DNA of 64,000 nucleotides, from contig OY787448.1 of NCBI GenBank assembly GCA_963678855.1, positions 1,922,001-1,986,000 of the forward strand, read 5' to 3'. The translations under genes were made by a program, and so were the position numbers. Positions 53,597 through 63,029 of this stretch are shown here, in pieces; positions within the stretch are counted from its first letter, which is position 1, and each line of letters begins with the position of its first letter. The stretch comes from F22 sp963678855 (lineage in GTDB: Bacteria > Bacteroidota > Bacteroidia > Bacteroidales > Bacteroidaceae). Under the pieces are notes generated by a model. That model had not been told where the DNA came from and made no database searches. It saw nothing but the letters and a program-made list of their open reading frames with translations.

Positions 53597-54340
53597 ATGA
53601 TTAAAGCTTTACATTCATTTGGACAGTACGTCCAACTTATGCAAAGAGTCATTGCCCGCCCTGAAAGATTCCGTATGTACTGGCGACAGTATGTCAAAGA
53701 ACTGATGCAGCTGGGTGTTGACTCTGTAGGTATTGTGCTACTAATTTCTCTGTTTATTGGAGCGGTTATTGCCATTCAAATCAAAATCAATATCGAAAGT
53801 CCTTGGATGCCTATTTGGACAGTAGGTTTTGTAACTCGCGAAATCATGCTGTTGGAGTTTTCTTCCTCTATCATGTGTCTGATTCTTGCTGGTAAGGTTG
53901 GGTCGAATATTGCGAGTGAATTAGGTACCATGCGAGTCACTCAGCAGATTGATGCTTTAGAAATTATGGGGGTAAATTCTGCAGCATATTTGATTCTCCC
54001 TAAGATAGTAGCTATGATGTCAATGATTCCATTGCTGGTTATCTTTAGTTTCTCCTCAGGAGTCTTTGGGGCATACTGTATTGCTTGGTTTACTGATATG
54101 ATGACACCTAGTTCTTTGACAGCTGGTATGCAATATTGGTTTGTCGAATGGTATGTATGGTGTGCTATTATTAAATCTTTCTTCTTTGCTTTTCTAATAT
54201 CCAGCGTCTCTGCATATTTTGGCTATACTGTAGAGGGAGGATCTATAGAAGTAGGTAAGGCATCAACAAATGCTGTAGTACGTTGTTCTGTTCTTATCCT
54301 TTTCTCTGACTTGATACTCACACAGTTGTTGATGGGCTAA
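53597..54340 (+). CDS. mlaE: MlaE family ABC transporter permease
   Basis: 247 residues with about five membrane segments. Family blocks: SVGIVLLISLFIGAVIAIQI, MLEFSSSIMCLILAGKVGSN-like LLEFSSSIMCLILAGKVGSN, ELGTMRVTQQIDALEIMGVN. Part of the phospholipid transport system that keeps the outer membrane asymmetric. Followed after 43 bp by the ATPase. No MCE-domain (MlaD) gene follows within the window. Confidence 0.92.
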   Translation: MIKALHSFGQYVQLMQRVIARPERFRMYWRQYVKELMQLGVDSVGIVLLISLFIGAVIAIQIKINIESPWMPIWTVGFVTREIMLLEFSSSIMCLILAGKVGSNIASELGTMRVTQQIDALEIMGVNSAAYLILPKIVAMMSMIPLLVIFSFSSGVFGAYCIAWFTDMMTPSSLTAGMQYWFVEWYVWCAIIKSFFFAFLISSVSAYFGYTVEGGSIEVGKASTNAVVRCSVLILFSDLILTQLLMG

Positions 54341-54383
54341 GATATAAAGTGTAATTTAATAGGGACATACTCCCACCAAACAT

Positions 54384-55139
54384 ATGATTGAAATTAAACA
54401 TCTGTATAAGTCATTCGAAGAGAAGGAAGTTCTTCATGACATCAATATATTATTTCCACCAGGACAAACCAATTTAATTATTGGACAGAGTGGATCGGGG
54501 AAGACGGTACTTATTAAATGTATCGTTGGATTATTGGAAGCAACATCTGGTGAGATTTTATATGATGGTCGTAATTTTGCCAATTTTTCAAAGAAGGAGA
54601 GAAAGACATTGCGTCAAGAGATTGGTATGATTTTCCAAAGTGCTGCGCTTTTTGATTCTAAAAGTGTCCTAGATAACGTTATGTTTCCGTTGCAGGTCTT
54701 TAGTAATGATACACATCGTGAGCTTAAACGTAGAGCTTTTGCTTGCCTAGATCGCGTAAATCTACTAGAGGCAGCAGATAAGATGCCTGATGAAATTAGT
54801 GGGGGGATGCAAAAACGTGTAGCTATTGCTAGAGCTATCGCTTTGAATCCAACTTATCTATTTTGTGATGAACCTAACTCTGGATTGGACCCCAAAACTT
54901 CAATCGTTATTGATCACTTGATACAGGATATTACTAAAGAGTTCAATATGACGACTATTATCAATACACATGATATGAACTCAGTAGTGGGGATTGGCGA
55001 ACAAGTTTCGTTTGTTCACCAAGGCCATAAAGCATGGGAAGGGACAGGAGATCAAATACTTCATACGGAATGTGAGCCATTGAAAGAATTTATTTTCTCT
55101 TCAGATATTGTCAAAAAGGCTGCAGAGAGTACTCTCTAA
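54384..55139 (+). CDS. mlaF: MlaF family ABC transporter ATP-binding protein
   Basis: 251 residues. Walker A IIGQSGSGKTVLIKC, Q-loop IGMIFQSAALFDS, signature ISGGMQKRVAIARAIA, Walker B TYLFCDEPNSGLDPKTS, His switch INTHDMNSV. Signature SGGM is typical for MlaF. Pairs with MlaE. Confidence 0.93.
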   Translation: MIEIKHLYKSFEEKEVLHDINILFPPGQTNLIIGQSGSGKTVLIKCIVGLLEATSGEILYDGRNFANFSKKERKTLRQEIGMIFQSAALFDSKSVLDNVMFPLQVFSNDTHRELKRRAFACLDRVNLLEAADKMPDEISGGMQKRVAIARAIALNPTYLFCDEPNSGLDPKTSIVIDHLIQDITKEFNMTTIINTHDMNSVVGIGEQVSFVHQGHKAWEGTGDQILHTECEPLKEFIFSSDIVKKAAESTL

Positions 55140-55141
55140 AA

Positions 55142-55199
55142 AACAAGTGCGACTATACATAATATTATATATATGTGTATAGTCGCACTTGTTCTATTT
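55142..55199 (+). terminator. Terminator of mlaEF
   Basis: Long stem of about 17-20 bp beginning AACAAGTGCGACTATAC (55142-55158), its complement ending at 55192, followed by CTATTTTT. Starts 3 bp after the mlaF stop. Confidence 0.88.
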
Positions 55200-55273
55200 T
55201 TAAGCCCAAATTAAAAAGAGCTGTAATAAGTAGCCGACCTTCTTCCTGTTTTGCAAATCGTCTCAAATGTAAA

Positions 55274-55311
55274 AGAGAGCAAGTGCAGGATATATCCTTT
55301 ACTTGCTCTCT
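55274..55311 (-). terminator. Hairpin downstream of the RRM gene
   Basis: An 11-bp outer stem (55274-55284 with 55301-55311) plus an inner AGGAT/ATCCT. Only a short T-stretch on the minus strand. Confidence 0.55.
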
Positions 55312-55359
55312 AAATACATTAATCACCGTAGTGAATCGAAAAAAAATTATCGGTGCGGC

Positions 55360-55605
55360 TTAGTTACGAGGTCTAGCTTCATTAACTACCATGTTGCGAC
55401 CTTCAAACTCTGAGCCGTTCAATTCTTTGATTGCTGCAGCAGCTTCTGCGTCGTTTGCCATTTCGACAAATCCAAAACCTTTAGAACGTCCTGTTTCACG
55501 ATCCATAATGATTTTCACTGAGCGAACATCACCGAACTCTGAAAGTAGATCGCCTAGTTGCTCTTCACGAACCCTATAGTTAAGGTTCCCAATAAAAATA
55601 TTCAT
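55360..55605 (-). CDS. RNA-binding protein with a single RRM
   Basis: 81 residues, one RNA-recognition motif: RNP2 IFIGNL at 3-8 and RNP1 KGFGFVEM near 43-50. Such small RRM proteins are abundant in Bacteroidota and are thought to take the part of cold-shock/RNA-chaperone proteins; targets are unknown. I find no -7 consensus in the 300 bp upstream. A short hairpin (about 55628-55645) lies in its leader. Confidence 0.92.
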   Translation of the reverse strand: MNIFIGNLNYRVREEQLGDLLSEFGDVRSVKIIMDRETGRSKGFGFVEMANDAEAAAAIKELNGSEFEGRNMVVNEARPRN

Positions 55606-56283
55606 ACTGTAAGAAATTAAATAAACGATAAGTCTTTTGACTTATTCTCTGGTAGCAAAGAAACGGATAATAATCGACAATCAAGCATGTTATTGTCTTT
55701 TTCTTTAAAGAAAATTCGTGCAAGACGACGAATTGTGAAAATTCACCCTGCGTTTTATGTTATTATGACAGAGATGCTACAGAAATATTACAAAACCGTG
55801 GTGTTTTATGCTCAAATTCTTATCAGATTGACTTATGTCAAAACATCATGCTGAAAAACATGTTTTTTAGTTGGAATGCTTGCCTAGCTATGCTATAGTC
55901 CATATATTTGCAGTGTAAAAAGATAACAGAGGTCTCATAGAGGAGATCAAACAAAACCATTCAATAGGAAATTAAGGTTGAAGATTAGATTCAGTATTCA
56001 ATAGGTAAACACAATAAGGTGATGTATTCACCCATGGTATTAGAATTAGGTAATTGTTTAAAGGTAACTAGTTCGACAGGTATTAGGAAACAAAAGGTAT
56101 AAAGTAGATTGTTTTTTAGGTTATAGATTAGGTATTAATAGGTTTTAGATTTGAATAGGTATTAGAATTTAGGATGAAGATTGTAAGGTGTTAGATTTAA
56201 GGACTGAAAAAAGATTGTAGATTTCAGAGATAACAATTTAATTGGATAACAAACAGGATTGTTTTTTTTAAAAGGAAAAGAAA
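55606..56283. other. 678-bp spacer holding a promoter and a long cytosine-poor leader
   Basis: No coding frame is convincing. 55606-55880 is the upstream region of the RRM gene; 55880-55910 is a consensus promoter; about 55917-56283 is the predicted leader of the following gene. From 56092 to 56203 there is no C at all on the plus strand, and the motif AGGT followed by an A/T-rich tetranucleotide occurs at 56003, 56048, 56062, 56078, 56095, 56118, 56130, 56140 and 56157. Confidence 0.75.
55880..55910 (+). promoter_or_regulatory. Promoter of the long-leader gene
   Basis: TTG (55880-55882), 20 nt, TATATTTG (55903-55910). Predicted start about 55917, giving a leader of about 365 nt. Confidence 0.75.
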
Positions 56284-56643
56284 ATGAAGAAATTAGGATT
56301 AACACTTGTAGCAGCATTTTCCCTGGCTACTATGAGTTTTGCTGCAGGCATTCAGCCAACAACAGCGAAGTGGGAAGGAAACGTCAATGTCAATAAGCTA
56401 AGCCAATTTTTGGCGCTATCTGCAGATCAAAAGGCAGAAGTATCAAACATCAGCAAGAATCTTTCTACTGATATGGCAGAAGCAAACAACGCGACAGCAG
56501 ATTCAACAGAGAAGAAGCTAACTCGCAAAGCTGTTTACAGCAACCTGAAATTGATGAAGCAGACGCTTACTCAGGAACAGTATGCTAAGTATACTAGAGT
56601 AGTCAATGCAACTCTAAACAACAAAGGCATTGTTATCGAGTAA
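56284..56643 (+). CDS. Small exported protein with two LTxxQ-like motifs
   Basis: 119 residues. Signal peptide MKKLGLTLVAAFSLATMSFA, mature part about 98 residues, mainly helical. ALSADQKAEV and TLTQEQYAKY resemble the LTxxQ motifs of Spy/CpxP periplasmic chaperones, which is the closest description I can give; the family is not certain. KWEGNVNVNKL follows the cleavage site. The strong promoter, long leader and tight terminator suggest high expression. No neighbour gives a functional hint. Confidence 0.75.
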   Translation: MKKLGLTLVAAFSLATMSFAAGIQPTTAKWEGNVNVNKLSQFLALSADQKAEVSNISKNLSTDMAEANNATADSTEKKLTRKAVYSNLKLMKQTLTQEQYAKYTRVVNATLNNKGIVIE

Positions 56644-56667
56644 GACTGGATGACGTAAGATGCGTGG

Positions 56668-56687
56668 CAAGGACAATTTTGTCCTTG
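56668..56687. other. Short hairpin after the exported-protein gene
   Basis: CAAGGACAA and TTGTCCTTG separated by two bases; no U-run. It may be a 3' stabilising structure. Confidence 0.5.
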
Positions 56688-56766
56688 ACCCTAGTGGCGA
56701 TGAGGACAGAGCTCTTATGAGTTTTCTGGCCTTTTTTTTTGCCTTTATTTTTCCTATAGGTGTACG

Positions 56767-56791
56767 GCTCAGCTTTGGCTGGGCTTTTTTT
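56767..56791 (+). terminator. Terminator of the exported-protein gene
   Basis: GCTCAGC (56767-56773) with GCTGGGC (56778-56784), one wobble, then seven T. Lies 123 bp past the stop. Confidence 0.7.
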
Positions 56792-57132
56792 GTATATATG
56801 TTGTCCAACATATTCGTTGGTTTTTTATACGTTTTGTTTGTTAGATTCCTGCAATTAACTATATTTGACCCTTTGAAAGGTGGTTTTACATCTACGAATC
56901 ACATTGCATTACAGAAAACGTTTGCGGAAGGTTTCATTGACATTTGCACTAACACATATACCCTCTATCCGCTTTCTCGCTATATTTGCACCGTAACCTT
57001 GGATGAATTGTATACTATTTGACTACTATGAGTATATAACCTACTTAACTTAGTAACCTTAACACAGTACTATTCTTCTTTAGATTGCATATAACTATAT
57101 TATCATAATCGTTAACTTTAAATTCAAATTGC
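56792..57132. other. Upstream region of the susC-like gene
   Basis: No gene. Holds AAACGTTT, a palindrome with a CG centre at 56916-56923 within GAAAACGTTTGC, which resembles LacI-family operators, and the -7 element TATATTTG at 56981-56988. The leader to susC would be about 140 nt. Confidence 0.5.
56981..56988 (+). promoter_or_regulatory. -7 element of the susCDEF-like operon
   Basis: TATATTTG; no -33 TTTG at the standard distance, as might be expected if an activator is needed. Confidence 0.55.
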
Positions 57133-60100
57133 ATGAAGCAGGTCAAGACTGGGATCCTTTCCCGCACGATTCTAACCCTAATGTTAGGATTGTTTTTATC
57201 TGTTGCCGCGTTTGCACAGGAGATTACTATACAAGGTAATGTATCTGACAACACGGGGCTACCTATCATCGGTGCCAATGTCCTTATCAAAGGTACACAA
57301 AATGGTACAATCACAGATTTTGATGGTAATTTCGTTCTGAAAGCCGACAAAAGTGCTGTTCTTCAAGTTACTTATGTTGGTTACAAAACTCAGGAAGTAG
57401 CAGCAGCTCCTACAGTGAAAATCGTTCTTGTTGAAGACGCTATTTTGCTAGAAGGTGCTGTAGTAATTGGCTACGGTAAAGTGAAGAAAGAAGACATGAC
57501 TGGTTCGGTTACAGCTATCAAACCTGACAAAATGAATCGTGGTTTAACTACGAATGCTCAGGATATGATGACTGGTAAGATTGCCGGTGTAAGCGTAATC
57601 GATGCTGGTGGTACTCCTGGTGGTGGTGCAACCATTCGTATTCGTGGTGGTTCTTCTTTGAACGCTAGTAATGACCCATTGATCGTAATCGATGGACTTG
57701 CTATGGATAATGATGGAGTACAAGGTCTTTCTAACCCATTGTCTATGGTAAACCCTAATGATATCGAAACAATGACTGTATTGAAAGATGCATCAGCGAC
57801 AGCTATCTATGGTTCTCGTGCATCTAATGGTGTCATCATCATTACAACTACTAAGGGTAAAGCAGGTTCTGCTCCTAAGGTCACTTACAACGGTAACGTG
57901 TCTGTAAGTTCTGTAAAGGAAACTCTTGATGTAATGGGTGCTGATCAATACAGAGAGTACATTAAAAACTTCTATGGTGAAGATAGCGCAGCTTATGGTG
58001 CACTGGGTAACGCTAATACTGACTGGCAAGATGAAATTTATCAACTTGCTTTCTCTACAGACCACAACATTACAGTGGCTGGTGGTTTGAAGAATATGCC
58101 TTACCGTGTGTCTTTTGGCTATACAAACCAAGACGGTATCTTGAAAACGTCAAACTTTGAGCGTTACACTCTTTCTGCTAACGCTTCTCCATCTTTTTTG
58201 GATGATGCTTTGAAATTTAACATCAATACTAAACTGATGTTGGCAAAGAACCGTTATGCAGATGATGGTACTGTAGGTGCTGCTGCTGGATTCGATCCAA
58301 CTCAACCAGTACGTAGTAACGATGAAAATATGCAAAAGTTGTTTGGTGGTTACTACCAATGGACTACTGATGGTGCATCTTTGAATGATCCAACATGGCC
58401 TTTAACTTACCAAAATCTTGCTGCTGCTAACCCTGTAGCAACTTTGAATCAACAAAACAATCGCGCTACCTCTAAGACTTTTGTAGGTAACATCGAGGCT
58501 GACTACGAACTTCCTTTCTTTAAGGATATTCATATTCACGCAAATGCAGGTGCGGACTACTCTACAGGTCGTCAAACAAATACTATCTCCAATCTTTCTG
58601 CAAGCAATAATTACTATGGTTATTATGGTGTAGATGAAACAGATAAGTATAATGTGTCTTTCAATACATTTGCTCAATACAACAAAGAAATTGGTGCTCA
58701 CCGTTTCGAAGTGATGGGTGGTTATGAGTGGCAACACTTCCACCGTGAGGGTAACAACACAGGTTTTGGTTTCTATCCTGATACTAATACTGAAACTCCT
58801 GGTGACAAATACCAACCAACTGATAGAGATTGGGCAACTGAAAACTATCTAGTTTCTTTCTTCGGTCGTGCAAACTACACACTACTTGATCGTTACTTGT
58901 TCACTGCAACAGTACGTCGTGATGGTTCTTCTCGTTTCAGCGAAGACAATCGTTGGGGTACTTTCCCATCATTCGCCTTCGGTTGGAAGATGAAGGAAGA
59001 AGCATTCCTTAAGGATGTAGATTGGTTGTCAGATATGAAACTTCGTCTTGGATATGGTATCACAGGTCAACAAAATATCAATGATGACTTCTCATACTTT
59101 GCTACATATCAAACAAACCGCAACGGTGGTAAGTATGATATCGGTTATGGTGATACAACTCAACGTCCAGATGCTTACAATGACAATTTGAAGTGGGAAA
59201 AGACAAAGACTTACAATGCTGGTCTTGATCTTGGTTTCATGAATGGTCGTATCAACGCAGCAGTTGATGTATACTTCCGTGAAACAACTGACCTATTGAA
59301 CTTTGTGTATATTTCAGCAGGTACTAACTTCCGTAACCAAGTAAACAGCAACGTTGGTTCATTGGAAAACAAGGGTATCGAGTTCTCTATAGATGCTAAG
59401 CCAATCGTAACTGATGATTTGGTATGGTCTGTAGGTTTCAACGCTACTTACAACGACAACGAAATTACTGAGTTGACAGCGGGTGGTGATGATAGCTACT
59501 ATGTGCCAACAGGTGGTATCGGTATTGGTACTGGTTCAAATATCCAAGCACATGCAGTTGGTCATCCAGCTTCTTCGTTCTTTGTATACCAACAAGTATA
59601 TGATGAAGCAGGTAAGCCAATTGAAAATACATTCGTAGACCGTGATGGTAATGGTGTGATCAATGATGGTGACCGCTACTTCTACAAGAAGCCAGCAGCT
59701 GATGTGCTTCTTGGTTTTACTTCTAAAGTGGTTTGGAAAGAATGGGATTTCGGTTTCTCTCTACGTGCTAGTTTGAACAACTACGTATACAACGAAATTG
59801 AGTCTAGTAACGCAAATACGCATATGCTATTTAGCCCTCAAAACTTCTTGAGCAACCGTCCAAAAATGGTACTTGCAAACGACTTTAGCGGTACAGGTAA
59901 CTACTACATGTCTGATTACTATGTACAAAACGCTTCATTCTTGAAGTTGGATAACGTTACTGTAGGTTACTCATTTAAGGACGCATTCAACACAGGTATT
60001 AGCGGCCGTGTATATGGTACAGTACAAAACGTATTGACTATTTCAGATTACAAGGGTCTAGATCCAGAAATCGATGGTGGTATTGATAATAACATCTACC

Positions 60101-60144
60101 CACGTCCATTGGTGTCTATCATTGGTCTTAGCCTTAATTTCTAA
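57133..60144 (+). CDS. susC: SusC-like TonB-dependent outer-membrane transporter
   Basis: 1003 residues. Signal peptide ending near AAFAQ, a carboxypeptidase-regulatory-like domain at about 30-110 (ITIQGNVSDNTGLPIIGANV), TonB box region VVIGYGKVKKEDMTG, plug with DMMTGKIAGVSV, IRIRGGSSLNASNDPLIVID and DASATAIYGSRASNGVIII, then the 22-strand barrel ending VSIIGLSLNF. Imports oligosaccharides with its SusD lid. First gene of the locus. Confidence 0.95.
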   Translation: MKQVKTGILSRTILTLMLGLFLSVAAFAQEITIQGNVSDNTGLPIIGANVLIKGTQNGTITDFDGNFVLKADKSAVLQVTYVGYKTQEVAAAPTVKIVLVEDAILLEGAVVIGYGKVKKEDMTGSVTAIKPDKMNRGLTTNAQDMMTGKIAGVSVIDAGGTPGGGATIRIRGGSSLNASNDPLIVIDGLAMDNDGVQGLSNPLSMVNPNDIETMTVLKDASATAIYGSRASNGVIIITTTKGKAGSAPKVTYNGNVSVSSVKETLDVMGADQYREYIKNFYGEDSAAYGALGNANTDWQDEIYQLAFSTDHNITVAGGLKNMPYRVSFGYTNQDGILKTSNFERYTLSANASPSFLDDALKFNINTKLMLAKNRYADDGTVGAAAGFDPTQPVRSNDENMQKLFGGYYQWTTDGASLNDPTWPLTYQNLAAANPVATLNQQNNRATSKTFVGNIEADYELPFFKDIHIHANAGADYSTGRQTNTISNLSASNNYYGYYGVDETDKYNVSFNTFAQYNKEIGAHRFEVMGGYEWQHFHREGNNTGFGFYPDTNTETPGDKYQPTDRDWATENYLVSFFGRANYTLLDRYLFTATVRRDGSSRFSEDNRWGTFPSFAFGWKMKEEAFLKDVDWLSDMKLRLGYGITGQQNINDDFSYFATYQTNRNGGKYDIGYGDTTQRPDAYNDNLKWEKTKTYNAGLDLGFMNGRINAAVDVYFRETTDLLNFVYISAGTNFRNQVNSNVGSLENKGIEFSIDAKPIVTDDLVWSVGFNATYNDNEITELTAGGDDSYYVPTGGIGIGTGSNIQAHAVGHPASSFFVYQQVYDEAGKPIENTFVDRDGNGVINDGDRYFYKKPAADVLLGFTSKVVWKEWDFGFSLRASLNNYVYNEIESSNANTHMLFSPQNFLSNRPKMVLANDFSGTGNYYMSDYYVQNASFLKLDNVTVGYSFKDAFNTGISGRVYGTVQNVLTISDYKGLDPEIDGGIDNNIYPRPLVSIIGLSLNF

Positions 60145-60175
60145 TAACCAACGAACGACATAAAAAGAAAATCAT

Positions 60176-61753
60176 ATGAAATTCAATAAGATTACAAAAT
60201 GGCTTCCTGCTGCTGCAATGCTTGTAGCACTTGGCGTGTCATCATGTACAAATGATTTGGATGTAACTCCAATAGACCCAAACACTCAATCCGATTTCCA
60301 TCAGAACGAAGTGTTTACAAAGATCTACTCAACGCTTGCGTTGACAGGTTCTGAAGGACCTTCAGGTATGGGTGATGTAGATGGTATTGACGAAGGTCAG
60401 TCTGCATTCTACCGTCTAGTTTGGAATGCACAAGAGCTTCCTTCTGATGAGATGAAGTGTAACTGGGGTGACCCTGGTATCCCAGAGTTCAATACAAATA
60501 CTTGGAATGCAACGACTTCTTTCGTAGAAGGTTTGTATTACCGTTTGTATTTCGATGTAACTTTGTGTAACTTCTTCTTGTCTAAGATTCAAGGACAAGA
60601 CGATGCTACTTCTGTGGCTCAACGTGCAGAAGCTCGTTTCATGCGTGCTTTGAACTACTACTATCTAATGGATATGTTTGGTAGTGTAGCGTTCCCATTG
60701 GAACTATCTGCATCAAACCCTGATCCTATCAACCGTGCCGACTTGTACAACTGGTTGATTGAAGAACTAGTAGGTACTGAAGGTTGTGTCAACGATATGG
60801 TTGAACCAGGTACAGCTACTTATGGTCGTGCAGACAAAGCTGCTGCTTGGTTGCTTGCTGCTCGCTTGTACCTTAATGCTGAAGTATATACTGGTACTGC
60901 AGACTGGACAAATGCTGCTACTTATGCGAAGAAAGTTATGGACTCAAGCTACTCGCTAGCTCCAGAATATCGTAACCTATTTGTTGCAGATAACAATGAA
61001 AACGGTGCTCAAGTTGAGGTCCTTTTAGCTATCATGCAAGATGGTATTGATACTAAATCTTATGGTGGTAGTACTTTCCTAATTGCTTCTACTCATAAGG
61101 GTGATATGGGTAACTATGGTATCACTGGTGCATGGGCAGGTAACCGTGCCACTGCAAACATGATGCAAAAGTTCTTCCCTAATGATGATGCACCTAATGT
61201 AGACGAAGCAGATATGGTCGCTGAAGCTAACGATAAGCGTGCACTATTCTTTGGTATTGATCGCGAACTTTATATCGCAGACAAGACAACAGAATTCGTT
61301 GCAGGTTATAGCTCTACTAAGTTTAACAACTTGCGTGCTGACGGCGCAGCGTCTAAAGACTCTGGCTTTGCAGATACAGATATCCCTTTCCTACGTGCAG
61401 CAGAAGCTTACTTGACATTTGCTGAAGCAAACGCTCGTATGAACGGTGGAACTACTAATGGTGAAGGTACAGCAGCTATCGATGCACTTCGTACTCGTGC
61501 TAATGCATCTACTCAAGCAGTATATGATCTAGACTTTATACTAGATGAGTGGAGCCGTGAGTTCAGCTTTGAAGGTCGTCGTCGTATTGACTTGATTCGT
61601 CATGGTAAGTTTGGTGGTGTTAATAACTACACTTGGGAATGGAAAGGTGGCGTACAAACAGGTACTTCATTCTCTTCTCACTTGAATATTTTCCCAATTC
61701 CTGGTAAGGACTTGAACAACAACGATAAGTTGTCTCAAAACCCAGGTTATTAA
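60176..61753 (+). CDS. susD: SusD/RagB-like glycan-binding lipoprotein
   Basis: 525 residues. Lipoprotein signal with cysteine at residue 24 (GVSSC) followed by TNDLD, an acidic stretch suited to surface export. TPR-rich SusD fold: RAEARFMRALNYYYLMDMFG and FLRAAEAYLTFAEANARMNG, and near the end the RagB-type EWSREFSFEGRRRIDLIRHG. Lies 31 bp after susC; forms the lid of the SusC transporter and binds the glycan. Confidence 0.95.
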   Translation: MKFNKITKWLPAAAMLVALGVSSCTNDLDVTPIDPNTQSDFHQNEVFTKIYSTLALTGSEGPSGMGDVDGIDEGQSAFYRLVWNAQELPSDEMKCNWGDPGIPEFNTNTWNATTSFVEGLYYRLYFDVTLCNFFLSKIQGQDDATSVAQRAEARFMRALNYYYLMDMFGSVAFPLELSASNPDPINRADLYNWLIEELVGTEGCVNDMVEPGTATYGRADKAAAWLLAARLYLNAEVYTGTADWTNAATYAKKVMDSSYSLAPEYRNLFVADNNENGAQVEVLLAIMQDGIDTKSYGGSTFLIASTHKGDMGNYGITGAWAGNRATANMMQKFFPNDDAPNVDEADMVAEANDKRALFFGIDRELYIADKTTEFVAGYSSTKFNNLRADGAASKDSGFADTDIPFLRAAEAYLTFAEANARMNGGTTNGEGTAAIDALRTRANASTQAVYDLDFILDEWSREFSFEGRRRIDLIRHGKFGGVNNYTWEWKGGVQTGTSFSSHLNIFPIPGKDLNNNDKLSQNPGY

Positions 61754-61792
61754 TCCTTAGAGTCTAATAGCAAACAGAAAAATCATAGAAAA

Positions 61793-63004
61793 ATGAAGAA
61801 ACTAACAATATTGGCTACTATGCTTCTAGGGCTATCGGTTTTCACTTCTTGTGATAGTGACCGTGATAGCAACCCTACGTATAAGCAGCCAACCACATTT
61901 ACTCTGAATCAACCAGCAGCTTCTAGCGGTAACTACTTGCTTGAAGATACAGAGTTTGTAACAGTGACAACTTCTCAACCTGACTTTGGATATACTGCTC
62001 CAGTAGTATACGCAGCGCAAATCTCTTTATCGCAAGATAGTTGGGTAGCACAGACTGAGGAAGATCCTGGTACCATGCGTGAACTAGATACAAAGTCTAC
62101 TTCTGTTAAGTACAATATGCCTTCTTCAGAGATCGGCCGTGCTTTGGTAGAACTTGCAAAATATCCAAGCGAGGAGGAAACTCCAGAAACACAAATGTTC
62201 TATGTACGTCTTAAGGCGACAGTTGAAGGACAAACTCCTGTATATTCTAATGTAATCGCTTTAACAGCGGTTCCTTATTATATCGAGTTGAAGGCGGCAT
62301 TGCCTAACTTCTTGTTCCTTATTGGTAACTGGATCGGTGATGGTTCATGGAATAATGGTATGGATAAGATTGGTACAGCTACAGTGCCTTTGGCTCTAGT
62401 AGATGGTGCATCTTACAATGTGAAGACTGGTGACGGTCTATTTACATTTACTGGCGAGTTCCCTACAGCTACTTCAGATAACGGATTCAAACTAATAGGT
62501 CTGGTGGACGATGTTATCAGCTGGGATGTTCAATGGGGTAATGGTGAAGATGGTGATACTCCTGGCAACTCTGATTTGAAGTACAACGATGGTGGTTCTG
62601 GTCACATCGGTTTTGCAGAAGAAGGTTGGTACAAGATCAACTTGAACACTGAAACTAATGAGTTGACATTTGACCATCTAGATGCTGAGCCTCATGCTGC
62701 ATACGATTCTATGGGTCTTATTGGTACATTCAATGATTGGGCAGAGCAAGAGCCAATGACTCAAGTAGGTAACTTCACACACGTGTGGACAACTACTTAT
62801 ACTTTTGCTGAAGATGCAGAGTTGAAGTTCCGTGCAAATGACTCTTCGGATTACAGCTGGGGTGCGAAGAACCCTGCAGCTTCTCAGGATGAAACAGATT
62901 TCCCTTATGGACTTACAGGTGGTGAAAACCTTAAAGTTCCTGCAGGTACATACATCATTATCTTTAATGATATTGATTTGACTTATTACTTCTTTGCACA
63001 ATAA
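61793..63004 (+). CDS. SusE-like surface glycan-binding lipoprotein
   Basis: 403 residues. Lipoprotein with cysteine at residue 20 (VFTSC) followed by DSDRDS. An N-terminal SusE Ig-like domain (PTTFTLNQPAASSGNYLLED), then two SusE/SusF-type binding modules, the second beginning GLIGTFNDWAEQEPM and ending in VPAGTYIIIFNDIDLTYYF. SusE and SusF bind starch in B. thetaiotaomicron, so an alpha-glucan is likely but not proven. 39 bp after susD. Confidence 0.88.
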   Translation: MKKLTILATMLLGLSVFTSCDSDRDSNPTYKQPTTFTLNQPAASSGNYLLEDTEFVTVTTSQPDFGYTAPVVYAAQISLSQDSWVAQTEEDPGTMRELDTKSTSVKYNMPSSEIGRALVELAKYPSEEETPETQMFYVRLKATVEGQTPVYSNVIALTAVPYYIELKAALPNFLFLIGNWIGDGSWNNGMDKIGTATVPLALVDGASYNVKTGDGLFTFTGEFPTATSDNGFKLIGLVDDVISWDVQWGNGEDGDTPGNSDLKYNDGGSGHIGFAEEGWYKINLNTETNELTFDHLDAEPHAAYDSMGLIGTFNDWAEQEPMTQVGNFTHVWTTTYTFAEDAELKFRANDSSDYSWGAKNPAASQDETDFPYGLTGGENLKVPAGTYIIIFNDIDLTYYFFAQ

Positions 63005-63029
63005 TCATAACTACTAATCCATTAGAAAA

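Noticed and set aside
55175..55363. 62-residue frame after mlaF
   Set aside because: Lies within two terminator hairpins; no family resemblance.
56660..57022. Hydrophobic 120-residue frame after the exported protein
   Set aside because: Covers a terminator, an operator-like site and the susC promoter; its hydrophobicity comes from T-rich DNA.
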